From: CAYVVT01 sp964454335 | GTDB taxonomy: Bacteria; Fidelibacterota; UBA8477; JABMPR01 | NCBI GenBank assembly: GCA_964454335.1 | Contig: CAYVVT010000030.1 | Location: 1-14,483 of the forward strand | DNA: 14,483 nucleotides | Direction of reading: 5' to 3' | Shown: positions 1-7,749 of the stretch, one piece after another | Numbering within the stretch: position 1 is the stretch's first letter | Layout of the letters: each line of letters begins with the position of its first letter | Made by a program: the position numbers and the translations under genes | The notes under the pieces: model-generated | Told to the model about the DNA's origin: nothing | Database searches by the model: none | Seen by the model: the letters and a program-made list of their open reading frames with translations, nothing else

Positions 1-1
1 A

Positions 2-412
2 AATACAGTCCCCACATGGATGGTGAGCCACTTCAATCATCCGCAGGAGTTGCAGGTCGACGCACTTGAGCGCATCGGAGCATGGATCGACCGGGGTATT
101 CCCTTCCTGAATCAGAGTGTTCTCTTGAGAGGCATCAATGATTCACCTGAGATTCTGGAAGGTCTTTGCAGGGGACTGATCGAGAATCGCATCAAGCCTT
201 ACTATCTGCATCATGCCGACCTGGTGAAGGGTACCAGCCATCTGCGTACCAGCATAGAGGAGGGACTGAGCATCATGAAGGATCTCCAGGGCAGATTGCC
301 TGGTCATGCCATCCCCACTTACGTTCTGGATCGTCCAGGTGGACTTGGCAAAATCCCGCTCCAGAACGGCTACAGGAATTACAATTCAAAAATACCAACG
401 GATCCAGCCTGA
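2..412 (+). CDS. KamA-family radical SAM aminomutase (lysine 2,3-aminomutase / EpmB-like), C-terminal part
   Basis: The gene runs in from the left edge; its 5' part, including the radical SAM CxxxCxxC cluster site, lies outside the window. The visible 136 residues begin NTVPTWMVSHFNHP and contain features typical of the KamA/YjeK family: HFNHP, an NQSVLLRGIND block, PYYLHHADLVKGTSHLRT, and the C-terminal PTYVLDRPGGLGKIPL. Family members are PLP- and [4Fe-4S]-dependent enzymes that move the alpha-amino group of lysine to the beta position. EpmB-type members make the beta-lysine used to modify elongation factor P. The visible part cannot separate free-lysine aminomutase from EpmB, and no efp or epmA gene is nearby. 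An in-frame ATG at 20 lies inside conserved sequence, so it is not the start. The frame ends with TGA at 410-412 and shows no damage. Confidence 0.88.
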   Translation, partial: NTVPTWMVSHFNHPQELQVDALERIGAWIDRGIPFLNQSVLLRGINDSPEILEGLCRGLIENRIKPYYLHHADLVKGTSHLRTSIEEGLSIMKDLQGRLPGHAIPTYVLDRPGGLGKIPLQNGYRNYNSKIPTDPA

Positions 413-553
413 TGTGGAGGGCTGCAGGCCATTTGCAGGGTGTAAATGACTGCCAGGTAGCAATAAATTGATCATGAAATCATTGTGTTACCCATCACAT
501 GAGTCTGACAGACCAGACCAGATGCCTAAAATCCGGTTGATTTTAAAACCCCA

Positions 554-568
554 CCATTAAATTAATGG
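554..568. promoter_or_regulatory. Perfect inverted repeat upstream of the FN3 lipoprotein gene
   Basis: CCATTAA and TTAATGG, 7 nt each, flank a single A, about 33 nt before the lipoprotein start codon. The stretch is AT-rich. It could be an operator or a small hairpin in the leader, but no known regulator site is recognised, so the call rests only on symmetry and position. Confidence 0.25.
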
Positions 569-600
569 CTGAATTGCCGCCCAGAAAAGTGGAGTGAGAA

Positions 601-1608
601 ATGCTTAGAAAACTTTTACTCGTGAGTTCATTGGCCATAATGGTGCTTTGTATCCCGGCCTGTGAGACCAGTACCGAACCCGATACCACAGCGCCTGCCA
701 TCCCGGTCAATGTCCGGATCAACATAGACCTGAGCCTTGAGGGCGAGATCTATGTCGAGTGGGATGCCAACACGGAAAATGATCTCGTGGGTTACACGGT
801 TGCCCGCAGCACCGATCCCAACAGTGATTTTGTGGATATTGCATCGGTACAGTTGACCTATTATCGAGACTCGGGGCTGGATTACAGTACGACCTATTAC
901 TACCGCGTGAACGCATTCGATGGCGATGGGAATTTCAGCGAATATTCGACAGTTTCAGACGGTGCTTCCCCCATCAACATTGAACCACCGGCAACACCGG
1001 CCAATATTCGCATCGAGGCGCACAACACCTTCAGCTTCTCTACCTTCCAGTTCGTACCCGATATCGATCTGGCCTGGGACGCCAACATGGAAACTGACTT
1101 CGCCATCTACAAGATCTACCGCATCACGGAAAACATCCAGTTCGCCACGGATGCATCCACATTTCTCGATTCTACGGAAGATATCTTTTACAACGACGAG
1201 GATGTCGAAGCTGGAACCACCTACTACTACAAGATCACCGCGGAAGATCGTGGCGGTCTCGCCAGTACGGCCTCTGCCCGCCTCATCGACACACCTCTGG
1301 TGCCCCCAACACTCGTTTCACCCATCAATGATGAGGTGACCAGCACCTTGACGCCGACGCTTACATGGCAGGACGTTAGAGGATCGGATCACTACATCAT
1401 TACGGTGAAGGATGCTTCAGATACCGAGATGTGGATGGTGACTGTGGACAGTGACGACAGCGAGGCAGAGCTGAGTACCGTTTACGCCGGTACGGCACTT
1501 ACCGCCAATACCACTTACACCTGGTTCATCAAGGGCTTCTCAAAACCACCCGTAGAGGGGCTGGCCATCAACGTGACGACCAATCCCGCCACATTCCGAA
1601 CGCCCTGA
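601..1608 (+). CDS. Secreted lipoprotein with fibronectin type III-like domains
   Basis: The 335-residue product starts MLRKLLLVSSLAIMVLCIPAC: a charged N-terminus, a hydrophobic stretch and a lipobox-like IPA-Cys at residue 21, so it is probably lipid-anchored in the envelope. The ATG follows a GGAGTGAGAA ribosome binding site. Three beta-sandwich units can be read. Residues about 32-122 and 131-230 have fibronectin III hallmarks (VEWDANTENDLVGYTV and LAWDANMETDFAIYKI; TTYYYRVNAFD and TTYYYKITAED). Residues about 233-335 form a more distant FN3/Ig-like unit (PTLTW, TTYTWFIKG). No catalytic motif is visible, so a binding or structural role on the cell surface is likely. It is monocistronic, with its own terminator directly downstream. 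Such lipoproteins are common in FCB-group bacteria. The domain class is secure, the ligand unknown. Confidence 0.85.
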   Translation: MLRKLLLVSSLAIMVLCIPACETSTEPDTTAPAIPVNVRINIDLSLEGEIYVEWDANTENDLVGYTVARSTDPNSDFVDIASVQLTYYRDSGLDYSTTYYYRVNAFDGDGNFSEYSTVSDGASPINIEPPATPANIRIEAHNTFSFSTFQFVPDIDLAWDANMETDFAIYKIYRITENIQFATDASTFLDSTEDIFYNDEDVEAGTTYYYKITAEDRGGLASTASARLIDTPLVPPTLVSPINDEVTSTLTPTLTWQDVRGSDHYIITVKDASDTEMWMVTVDSDDSEAELSTVYAGTALTANTTYTWFIKGFSKPPVEGLAINVTTNPATFRTP

Positions 1609-1628
1609 TCCTGACCCGAGTTGGTTTT

Positions 1629-1656
1629 AAGCCCCGTTTATCGGGGCTTTTTATTT
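1629..1656 (+). terminator. Rho-independent terminator of the FN3 lipoprotein gene
   Basis: An AAGCCCCG / CGGGGCTT stem with a TTTAT loop is followed by TTTTATTT, 20 nt after the stop codon. Confidence 0.9.
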
Positions 1657-1855
1657 CTGCTCCCCTGGATTCGCAGGGTGACCAGCCCAGCCATTCTGGC
1701 AGGCATCGAGATAATTAGAGTCATCTTTGCCAAATTGATCATCTGGAAAGGGCTGTATCTGTCGGATTGACGTCATTTCAGGCACTGGCACGGTATTATC
1801 GTTATACCAGGCAGAATGGCAGAAGCCGATCAATATCGCGAAAGCGAGGTATAGA

Positions 1856-2050
1856 ATGCAGAATACTGACCTGACCCTGTTCCTGAACCAGATCACCATG
1901 GGTATGGTGAATAACGAAGCAATGTCCAAGTGGCTGGCGAATGAAGAACCAGTGCAGCGTGGGAACGAACCGGTCTGGCAACCGGAAGCCATGGATTACT
2001 GGATGAAGAAACTGATCATGGATCAGGCTGGAGTCATTGCAAACGCCTGA
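1856..2050 (+). CDS. Small protein of unknown function (64 aa)
   Basis: I do not recognise this product. The case for a gene is structural. GAGGT lies 5 nt before the ATG, codon choice resembles the neighbouring genes (mostly CTG, ACC, ATC, GAA, AAC), and a strong terminator follows 30 nt after the stop. The frame is open upstream to 1739, but that part has no ATG or GTG start. The protein starts MQNTDLTLFLNQITMGMVNN, is amphipathic and acidic to neutral, and is rich in Met (7) and Trp (W26, W41, W49). It has no signal peptide, cysteine pair or membrane segment. Two overlapping minus-strand frames lack ribosome binding sites and look like shadows. It stands alone between the lipoprotein terminator and a repeat-rich gap, so its context gives no functional hint. 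Confidence 0.55.
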   Translation: MQNTDLTLFLNQITMGMVNNEAMSKWLANEEPVQRGNEPVWQPEAMDYWMKKLIMDQAGVIANA

Positions 2051-2080
2051 ACCAATCCCCTCAGCAGGGTTTAGATAGAG

Positions 2081-2111
2081 AAAAGGGCCGGTTGATACTG
2101 GCCCTTTTTTA
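2081..2111 (+). terminator. Rho-independent terminator after the 64-aa gene
   Basis: AAAGGGCC pairs with GGCCCTTT around a GGTTGATACT loop and is followed by a T tract (CCCTTTTTTATTT). The T run on the plus strand fits transcription from the small gene at 1856. Confidence 0.85.
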
Positions 2112-2132
2112 TTTGGCAAATGTAAAATGACC

Positions 2133-2173
2133 GTCATTGCGATGAGAGTCCCGTGGACTCGCAGTGGCAATCT
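2133..2173 (-). repeat. Dispersed palindromic element, ATTGC/GCAAT type
   Basis: Read on the minus strand it starts AGATTGCCACTGC and ends CATCGCAATGAC, with an internal hairpin GAGTCC-CGT-GGACTC (2146-2160). It shares its ends with the elements at 5422, 7750 and 7804. It lies in the gap between two genes and codes for nothing. Confidence 0.65.
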
Positions 2174-2198
2174 AGTCTGACTTGATTAGACTCACTAG

Positions 2199-2279
2199 AT
2201 CACCACGTCCCACGCCATAGTGCTTAGCGTGACGGCGGGACCTCGCCTGCCTGCCGAAGGCACGCAGACTGGTGATGAC
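2199..2279 (+). repeat. Dispersed palindromic element, ATCAC/GTGAT type, enlarged
   Basis: It begins GATCACCACGTCCCACGCC and ends GGTGATGAC, matching the termini of the elements at 5359 and 5494. The interior is longer, with a CCTGCCTGCCGAAGGCACGCAG stretch that looks like an imperfect smaller palindrome. Boundaries are set by the terminal inverted repeat and are approximate. Confidence 0.45.
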
Positions 2280-2296
2280 ATACCAGTCAAATATCT

Positions 2297-3232
2297 CTAA
2301 ACCGGTAATTCAACTCCTGCTGACTTCGCCAGCATGACCATGACGGCCTTCTGTGCGTGCATGCGATTCTCTGCCTCATCGAAGATGGCAGACTGTGGTC
2401 CATCCAGCACTTCTTCGGTGATCTCTTCACCGTAATGTGCCGGGAGACAGTGCATCACAATAGCATCGTCTTTGGCATGACCCAGGAGTTCCCGGTTGAT
2501 CTGGAACCCCTTGAGATCATTCAGGCGTTTCAGTTTCTCCTCTTCCTGCCCCATGGATGTCCAGACGTCAGTATAGAGCACATCAGCATCACGAGCAGCT
2601 TCCACGGGATCGCGGATGACTTCGACCGTACTGACCCCTGCGCCCTGTGCTTCGGCCAGGGTCTGGGGATCCGGATCATAACCTTCCGGTGCCGCCAGCA
2701 CAAAATGGTAGGGTATGATCTTCGCAAAGTTCAGGAAAGAGTTGCAGACATTGTTGCCATCACCGATGAAGACGATCTTCTGGCCTTCGATACGGCCGCG
2801 ATGCTCCAGTACCGTAAGCATATCCGCCATGATCTGACAGGGGTGGTTGTAATCCGTTAACCCATTGATCACAGGCACAGTAGCGTGTGCTGCCAGCTCC
2901 TCCATGTGCACATGCTTGAACAATCTGGCCATGATCCAGTTGTTGTAGCGGGACACGACCCTGGCGATGTCCTTCACCGCCTCACGTTTGCCGATACCGA
3001 TGTCATTCGGGCTGAGATAGAGAGCATGACCACCGAATTGCACCATGCCGGTCTCAAAGCTGATCCGGGTCCGTGCGGAAGGCTTGGCAAAGATCATGGC
3101 CATGGTCTCACCGGCAAAATAATGGTGAGTCGTTCCCGCTCTGACCTCGGCTTTCAGCTTGCGTGCGATATCAAATGTCTTTTCGATCTCATCACGGTTA
3201 AAATCTGTTACTTTGAGGAAGTCACGTTTCAT
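2297..3232 (-). CDS. argF: Ornithine carbamoyltransferase
   Basis: This 311-residue enzyme transfers a carbamoyl group from carbamoyl phosphate to ornithine, giving citrulline in the arginine pathway. In the sequence: the carbamoyl-phosphate loop KPSARTR (S52-R56, usually STRTR), HPCQ (130-133), the second-domain loop VFIGDGNNVCNS, the ornithine-binding DVWTSMGQE (SMG at 226-228), and HCLPAHYGEE with the active-site Cys262. The SMG loop argues for ornithine rather than aspartate, acetylornithine or putrescine as substrate. I chose the ATG at 3232 because AAGGAG lies exactly 5 nt upstream; an ATG at 3247 would add five residues but has no ribosome binding site. It follows hslU on the same strand, with an intrinsic terminator between them. 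No other arginine gene is present. The first Thr of the phosphate loop is Ala here. Confidence 0.93.
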   Translation of the reverse strand: MKRDFLKVTDFNRDEIEKTFDIARKLKAEVRAGTTHHYFAGETMAMIFAKPSARTRISFETGMVQFGGHALYLSPNDIGIGKREAVKDIARVVSRYNNWIMARLFKHVHMEELAAHATVPVINGLTDYNHPCQIMADMLTVLEHRGRIEGQKIVFIGDGNNVCNSFLNFAKIIPYHFVLAAPEGYDPDPQTLAEAQGAGVSTVEVIRDPVEAARDADVLYTDVWTSMGQEEEKLKRLNDLKGFQINRELLGHAKDDAIVMHCLPAHYGEEITEEVLDGPQSAIFDEAENRMHAQKAVMVMLAKSAGVELPV

Positions 3233-3237
3233 CGATA

Positions 3238-3243
3238 CTCCTT
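3238..3243 (-). promoter_or_regulatory. Ribosome binding site that fixes the argF start
   Basis: AAGGAG on the minus strand, 5 nt before the ATG at 3232. It overlaps codons that would follow the alternative ATG at 3247, which makes the downstream start the better one. Confidence 0.75.
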
Positions 3244-3276
3244 GCATACCATCCCCTGGCGGGTTGTTGATTTCAA

Positions 3277-3301
3277 AAAAAACCCCGCCACCGGCGGGGT
3301 T
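3277..3301 (-). terminator. Rho-independent terminator of the hslVU transcript
   Basis: On the minus strand a perfect 9-bp stem AACCCCGCC / GGCGGGGTT with loop GGT runs straight into eight T residues. It lies about 50 nt after the hslU stop and only about 45 nt before the argF start, so argF must be expressed by read-through or from a promoter overlapping this site. Confidence 0.92.
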
Positions 3302-3351
3302 TCACGTTCAGTCGTTCTTGTATTTGAAGATCAATTTCATCCTATCCTTAC

Positions 3352-4695
3352 CTACAGAATATAGCGACTGAGGTCCTGATCCTCGATAGTTTCTTTGAAG
3401 GTTTTGTGCACCATGCTTTTGGTAACCCTGATGTTGCCCTTGTCCCCCTCAGGCAGTTCGAACAGGGTGTCCTCAAGAAGATGGCTCATGATGGTATGCA
3501 GGCGCCGGGCGCCGATATTCTCAACACTTTCATTGACCTCGAATGCCACTCTGGCGATCTCTACTACTGCATCCTTATTGAAGCTGATCTTCACTCCTTC
3601 AGCGCCAACGAGCGCAGTGTACTGCTTCAGAAGAGCTGAACGTGGCTGGGTGAGGATCTGGACGAAATCATCCTGGGTCAGGTTATCGAGTTCGACCCTG
3701 ATGGGAAAACGGCCCTGAAGCTCGGGGATGAGATCCGACGGTTTCGACATGTGAAAAGCCCCAGCGGCAATGAACAGAACATGCTCGGTGGTAATGGTAC
3801 CGTACTTGGTTTTCACCGTACTGCCTTCAACGATAGGCAGAATGTCCCGCTGCACACCCTCTCGGGACACATCGGGTCCATGAGCAGACCGTTCTCCGGC
3901 AACCTTGTCGATCTCGTCGATGAAGATGATACCATCTTGTTCGGCACGCCGCAGGGATTCGTTCTGTACCTTTTCCTCGTCGATAAGTTTCTGGGATTCC
4001 TCCTCGGTGAGAATGACCCGGGCTTCAGCCACGCTGAGACGACGGAGTCGCTTCTTCTTGGGCAAGGCATTCCCCAGCATATCCTGGATGTTGATCCCCA
4101 GATCCTCCATGCCTCCCAGTGGACCAAAGACCTGCATCATGGGTGCGGCCTCCTGCTGGAGGTTCAACTCCACCTCGCGGTCCTCGAAATCCCCGGCCAT
4201 GAGTCGCTGGTTCATCTTGTCACGGGTCTTCATGTAGCGTTCGTAGTCGGGATCATCCATGTTGCCCTTGCGTACCGGGGGCAGCAGCAGGTCCATGATC
4301 CGGTCGTTGGCCTTCTCAACGGCCTTGTCCCGGACCGTCTGCTGATGTTCATGTTTAACCATGTTGTAGGAGACGTCGGTCAGATCCCGGATCATGGACT
4401 CGACATCCCGGCCTACATAACCCACTTCAGTGAATTTCGAGGCTTCCACCTTGACGAATGGCGCCTGCACCAGGTTTGACAGCCGCCGTGCGATCTCGGT
4501 CTTGCCCACACCTGTGGAGCCGATCATGATAATGTTGTTCGGCAGGATCTCGTCACGGATATCATCCGTCACCTGCTGCCTGCGCCACCGGTTCCGCAGG
4601 GCGATGGCCACCGATTTCTTGGCGTCGTCCTGCCCGATGATGTATTTGTCCAGTTCGTGGACGATCTCTTTTGGTGTTAATGCTGTTTTTTTCAT
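3352..4695 (-). CDS. hslU: ATP-dependent protease ATPase subunit HslU (ClpY)
   Basis: HslU is the hexameric AAA+ unfoldase that feeds proteins into the HslV peptidase in the cytoplasm. The 447 residues match the usual length (about 440-465). Visible motifs in order: Walker A GSTGVGKT (59-66), pore loop GYVG (92-95), the HslU-specific I domain (about 110-240), Walker B IIFIDEID (256-263), the arginine-finger region ELQGRFPIRVEL (R329), sensor-2 GARR (395-398), and the C-terminal EDQDLSRYIL that docks into HslV. The I domain has a Met- and Gln-rich stretch (QQEAAPMMQVF), as is usual. It begins 4 nt after the hslV stop codon, so the two are an operon and probably translationally coupled. The GGAG in the last hslV codons may serve as ribosome binding site. 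No key residue is missing. Confidence 0.97.
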   Translation of the reverse strand: MKKTALTPKEIVHELDKYIIGQDDAKKSVAIALRNRWRRQQVTDDIRDEILPNNIIMIGSTGVGKTEIARRLSNLVQAPFVKVEASKFTEVGYVGRDVESMIRDLTDVSYNMVKHEHQQTVRDKAVEKANDRIMDLLLPPVRKGNMDDPDYERYMKTRDKMNQRLMAGDFEDREVELNLQQEAAPMMQVFGPLGGMEDLGINIQDMLGNALPKKKRLRRLSVAEARVILTEEESQKLIDEEKVQNESLRRAEQDGIIFIDEIDKVAGERSAHGPDVSREGVQRDILPIVEGSTVKTKYGTITTEHVLFIAAGAFHMSKPSDLIPELQGRFPIRVELDNLTQDDFVQILTQPRSALLKQYTALVGAEGVKISFNKDAVVEIARVAFEVNESVENIGARRLHTIMSHLLEDTLFELPEGDKGNIRVTKSMVHKTFKETIEDQDLSRYIL

Positions 4696-4699
4696 GGAT

Positions 4700-5245
4700 C
4701 TATTTCAACTCCATTACCTGGATGTTGTTATTGGTGTAAATACAGATATCTGCTGTGATCTCCAGAGACTGTTTGACGATCTCCTGGGGAGAGGTCTTGC
4801 CCGCGGCGATAAATGCCCTGGCTGCGGCAATGGCGTATGGACTCCCTGAGCCAATGGACAGAACACCATCATCTGCTTCGACGACATCACCGTTCCCGGA
4901 GATGATCAGTCCGCGTTCCTTGTTCATCACCACCAGCATGGCTTCCAGTTGACGCAGCATCTTGTCCATGCGCCAATCCTTGGCCAGCTCAACGGCGGCA
5001 CGGACGAGATCGCCGTTGTACTCATCCAGTTTACCTTCGAATTTCTCAAAAAGTGCAAAGGCGTCAGCGGCAGATCCCGCGAATCCGGCCAGAACGGTCT
5101 TGTCATAGAGTGATCGGACCTTCACCGCCGTATGCTTCATCACGGTGTCCCCGAAGGTCACCTGTCCATCACCGCCCAGGGCGACCCGTCCATTGTGACG
5201 GACTCCCAGGATGGTAGTAGCATGAATTTCAAGCTTTCTTGACAT
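4700..5245 (-). CDS. hslV: ATP-dependent protease proteolytic subunit HslV (ClpQ)
   Basis: HslV is the proteasome-beta-like threonine peptidase that forms the chamber of the HslUV protease. The 181-residue product starts MSRKLEIHATTILGVRHNG. The expected mature protein begins at Thr10 after removal of a nine-residue propeptide, Thr10 being the nucleophile. Family signatures follow: GGDGQVTFGDTVMKH, GFAGSAADAFALFEKFE, AVELAKDWRMDKMLR, GNGDVVE, GSGSPYAIAAARA and ADICIYTNN. The ATG at 5245 is preferred because GAGGT lies 5 nt upstream; an ATG at 5257 overlaps that ribosome binding site and would add only MRYT. It leads the hslVU operon. In many bacteria xerC precedes hslV; here the upstream gap holds only repeats. 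Confidence 0.97.
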   Translation of the reverse strand: MSRKLEIHATTILGVRHNGRVALGGDGQVTFGDTVMKHTAVKVRSLYDKTVLAGFAGSAADAFALFEKFEGKLDEYNGDLVRAAVELAKDWRMDKMLRQLEAMLVVMNKERGLIISGNGDVVEADDGVLSIGSGSPYAIAAARAFIAAGKTSPQEIVKQSLEITADICIYTNNNIQVMELK

Positions 5246-5358
5246 CGTATACCTCATAACTGTCGTTTGGAGAAGGGATCCACATAGAAGGCGGCTAAAT
5301 ATAGCGTCTCATGGTGTGAGCACAATCGATTTCGATGTCTTCTACCGATCGTCTGGAT

Positions 5359-5398
5359 GTCATCACGAAGCCCGGTCCCGACTGGGCTGTGGTGATCC
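5359..5398 (-). repeat. Dispersed palindromic element, ATCAC/GTGAT type
   Basis: The plus strand starts GTCATCACGAAGCCCGG and ends CTGGGCTGTGGTGATCC, an imperfect inverted repeat able to fold on itself. It is a near copy of 5494-5534. It lies in the 420-nt gap between hslV and hflC, where no gene was found. Confidence 0.7.
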
Positions 5399-5421
5399 GC
5401 TGAGACACGCCAGGACGGACT

Positions 5422-5460
5422 GGATTGTCACGCCTCTCCACCGGCGGTGCTCGCAATGAC
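5422..5460 (+). repeat. Dispersed palindromic element, ATTGC/GCAAT type
   Basis: It begins GGATTGTCACGCC and ends TGCTCGCAATGAC, with a CACCGGCGGTG core. The 11-mer CTCGCAATGAC is identical to that at 7777-7787. It sits between the two ATCAC-type elements of the same gap, in the opposite orientation. Confidence 0.65.
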
Positions 5461-5493
5461 ACCATTTGCCTACTCGCTGTAAACACCGTCTCC

Positions 5494-5534
5494 GTCATCA
5501 CGAAGCCCAGCCCCCGGCTGGGCTATGGTGATCC
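5494..5534 (-). repeat. Dispersed palindromic element, ATCAC/GTGAT type
   Basis: The plus strand reads GTCATCACGAAGCCCAGCC, then CCC, then GGCTGGGCTATGGTGATCC. It is the cleanest palindrome of the family, with the outer and inner stems intact. It differs at only a few positions from 5359-5398. Confidence 0.7.
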
Positions 5535-5604
5535 AGTCAGCCCTGTTGGTGGTCCCGGACCACCCCTTCCAGGAGAACGACTGCAACACTCTGGACCCTA
5601 TAAA

Positions 5605-5628
5605 GAAGGGCTCCCTCAGGAGCCCTTC
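5605..5628 (-). terminator. Rho-independent terminator of the hflKC transcript
   Basis: A perfect 10-bp stem GAAGGGCTCC / GGAGCCCTTC closes a 4-nt loop. On the minus strand it is followed by a modest T-rich tail (TTTAT). It lies about 40 nt after the hflC stop. Confidence 0.85.
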
Positions 5629-5665
5629 TCAGATCTGATAAAACTCTCAGTGAGCTGATCAGCTA

Positions 5666-6517
5666 TTAATCGCTGGCCCTGAAGAACCGCAGGAATTCAG
5701 AATCCGGTGTGAGTACCAATTTCGTATTCTCATCAAATACCTTGCGATAGGCTTCCATGGACCTGACAAATTCATAGAACTTGGGGTCGGCCTCGTAGGC
5801 ATTGGCATAGATACGGATGGCAGCCGCTTCACCCTCACCGCGGGTGGTCTGGGCCAGCTTATAGGCATCAGCCAGGATAACCTCCCGGTCCTTGTCGGTC
5901 TCAGCTCTGATCTTGGTGGCTTCTTCCTTACCCTCGGATCTGAACTGCTTGGCCTGACGCAGACGTTCGGCACGCATACGATCGAAGACGGCCTGTTCAT
6001 TCTCAGGTGGCAGATCGGCACGCTTGATACGTACATCTACTACCTCAACACCGTACTCCAGGGCCGCCTCGTTCGCGTTTTCAGTCACGGCGTGCATGAG
6101 GGTTTCCCTGTTCGTGGCTACGATCTCATGCATGTCATGGGTACCCAGCTGCACACGCACACTGGAGTAGATGATATCATCCAATCGCGGTTGTGCCTGG
6201 GCAATGGTCCGCATGGTCTGCAGGAATTTCAGGGGATCGACGATACGCCACTGGGCATAGTTATCCAGGATCAGGTTCTTCTTATCCTTGGTAAGAATGG
6301 TATTGGGCGCACTGTCATATTCCAACAGCCGTTTCTCGAAGTAGGTGGCCGTTTGCAGGAAGGGGATCTTGAAATTCAGTCCCGGTTCCGTGATGTTGCG
6401 AACGGGCTTACCCAGCTGGACGATGACGACCTGCTCGGTCTCCTGAACGATCATGATACCGCTATAGATGAACATGAGTACCAGCAGGGCCAGGATGGTG
6501 GTGAATATATTTCTCAT
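5666..6517 (-). CDS. hflC: FtsH-regulating SPFH membrane protein HflC
   Basis: HflC forms a large cage with HflK around the membrane protease FtsH and modulates its access to substrates. The 283-residue product has one N-terminal membrane anchor (about residues 4-24) followed by an SPFH/band-7 domain (about 23-215) and a helical part. Family features: IVQETEQVVIVQLGKPV just after the anchor, GLNFKIPF, DNYAQWRIVDPLKF, VVDVRIKRADLPPE, and the charged coiled coil RMRAERLRQAKQFRSEGKEEATKIRAETDKDRE. The tail EFLRFFRASD matches the family. It is shorter than the E. coli protein (334 aa). The ATG overlaps the hflK stop (ATGA), and GGGAGGTG lies about 5 nt upstream, so it is coupled to hflK. A terminator closes the operon. 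Confidence 0.94.
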   Translation of the reverse strand: MRNIFTTILALLVLMFIYSGIMIVQETEQVVIVQLGKPVRNITEPGLNFKIPFLQTATYFEKRLLEYDSAPNTILTKDKKNLILDNYAQWRIVDPLKFLQTMRTIAQAQPRLDDIIYSSVRVQLGTHDMHEIVATNRETLMHAVTENANEAALEYGVEVVDVRIKRADLPPENEQAVFDRMRAERLRQAKQFRSEGKEEATKIRAETDKDREVILADAYKLAQTTRGEGEAAAIRIYANAYEADPKFYEFVRSMEAYRKVFDENTKLVLTPDSEFLRFFRASD

Positions 6518-7509
6518 TTCGCACCTCCCACCATCTTCTGGGCACCAAGGACGTTGACCACGCTCCCGGCTTCATCACTGTCCACGATGTATTTATCCAT
6601 CTTGGGCAGGATGTCCTCCATGGTTTCCAGGTACAGACGGGTGCGGGTCACATCGGTTGCAGCCCGGTATTCCCGCAGCATGGCGGTAAAACGGTCGGCA
6701 TCACCCTCCGCTTCCTTTGTGCGCCGCTGCTTGAAGGCTTCAGCCTGCTGCAGCTGTTCGGCAGCTTCACCTCGAGCCCGGGGAATGACCTCATTCCGGT
6801 ATCCCAGAGCCTCGTTGATCTTCTGCTCTTTCTCTTCCTTGGCACTCTGAACATCCTTGAAGGCCGCATCCACCTCACCAGGTGGTGTAACGTCCTGTAA
6901 CTTCACCTGGGCTACAGAGACACCTGTCTCATACTTATCCAGTATTGTCTGTAATAATTCCCTGGTCTCAGCTTCGATCATCGCTTTACCCGTTGTAAGC
7001 GTCTCATCAATGGGTTGTGATCCCACGACCTGACGGATGGCGGCTTCAGCGGCGTGGTAGACAGCCCTTTCGGGATTTTCTACCCGGAACAGAAATTGGG
7101 CGGCGTCACTGATCTTGTACTGGACCACGACACCAACACTTACAATATTCTCGTCACCGGTGATCATAAGCGCCTCATCCGGAACGGACTGGTACTGCGC
7201 TGCGGAAGTCGTACCACCGCGGCGGGTGGTCCTGAATCCCAGCTCGAGACGCCTGACCTTTTCAACATTTACCAGATCCACGGTCTGGATGGGCCATGGA
7301 AACTTGAAACGCAGGCCTGATTCAGTAATTGAGGTAAATTGCCCGAATGTCCGGACAACACCGTTCTCTTCCGGCGCGACCACGTAGAACGGGCCGGCAA
7401 AAAATATCCATATGAGGATCAGTAGAATCAGGGGATAGATGAAGGCGCGAGCCCCGAGAGTGGGTATCTCCACCTCGGAATCCCCGATTTGAATCCGTCG
7501 TTTAGCCAT
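6514..7509 (-). CDS. hflK: FtsH-regulating SPFH membrane protein HflK
   Basis: HflK is the partner of HflC. The 331-residue product starts MAKRRIQIGDSEVEIPTLG, has a membrane segment at about residues 24-46 (rich in Ile, Leu, Phe), then YVVAPEENGVVRTFGQF, GLRFKFPWPIQTVDLVNVEKVRR, TGDENIVSVGVVVQYKISD, and the long charged helix region with PRARGEAAEQLQQAEAFKQRRTKEAEGDADRF. The Gly/Asn-rich N-terminal extension of proteobacterial HflK (about 420 aa) is absent, as in many non-proteobacterial forms. AAGGAGG sits 4 nt before the ATG, which makes the start secure and suggests strong translation. It is the first gene of the hflKC pair and overlaps hflC by 4 nt. FtsH is not encoded in the window. Confidence 0.94.
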   Translation of the reverse strand: MAKRRIQIGDSEVEIPTLGARAFIYPLILLILIWIFFAGPFYVVAPEENGVVRTFGQFTSITESGLRFKFPWPIQTVDLVNVEKVRRLELGFRTTRRGGTTSAAQYQSVPDEALMITGDENIVSVGVVVQYKISDAAQFLFRVENPERAVYHAAEAAIRQVVGSQPIDETLTTGKAMIEAETRELLQTILDKYETGVSVAQVKLQDVTPPGEVDAAFKDVQSAKEEKEQKINEALGYRNEVIPRARGEAAEQLQQAEAFKQRRTKEAEGDADRFTAMLREYRAATDVTRTRLYLETMEDILPKMDKYIVDSDEAGSVVNVLGAQKMVGGAK

Positions 7510-7582
7510 AATTCCTCCTTAGAATTGGGCCGTCAATATACAGGCTTTGTCCTGCATTGTCATGGACAAAGGGATTGATTGT

Positions 7583-7610
7583 GGATCGCTGTTCGCGGAT
7601 CGCTGTTCGC
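7583..7610 (+). repeat. Two tandem copies of GGATCGCTGTTCGC
   Basis: An exact 14-bp unit is repeated head to tail, then decays into GGATAGC. It lies upstream of hflK in a 485-nt gap without genes. Related short units (GGATAGC, GGATTAGC) occur at 7930-7948 on the minus strand and at 12561-12576. Confidence 0.8.
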
Positions 7611-7749
7611 GGATAGCAAGTCATATCCGTCATGTAGTATAGGACGGTGATCTCTCAGCTTTATTGTATCGATTCATTCATGAACAACACCTAAGATCTG
7701 TCACCCTGAGCTTGTCGAGTAGTAAGCACGCTCGCAGGTTAGCATTCGA

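Noticed and set aside
1651..2170. Two overlapping minus-strand frames, one with a signal-peptide-like stretch
   Set aside because: Neither has a ribosome binding site, both lie opposite the better-supported small gene at 1856, and the flanking terminators have their T tracts on the plus strand.
2357..2860. Long plus-strand frames opposite argF, and similar ones opposite hslU (3751-4479) and hflC/hflK (6092-6850)
   Set aside because: They mirror conserved genes, lack ribosome binding sites and have no recognisable protein features.
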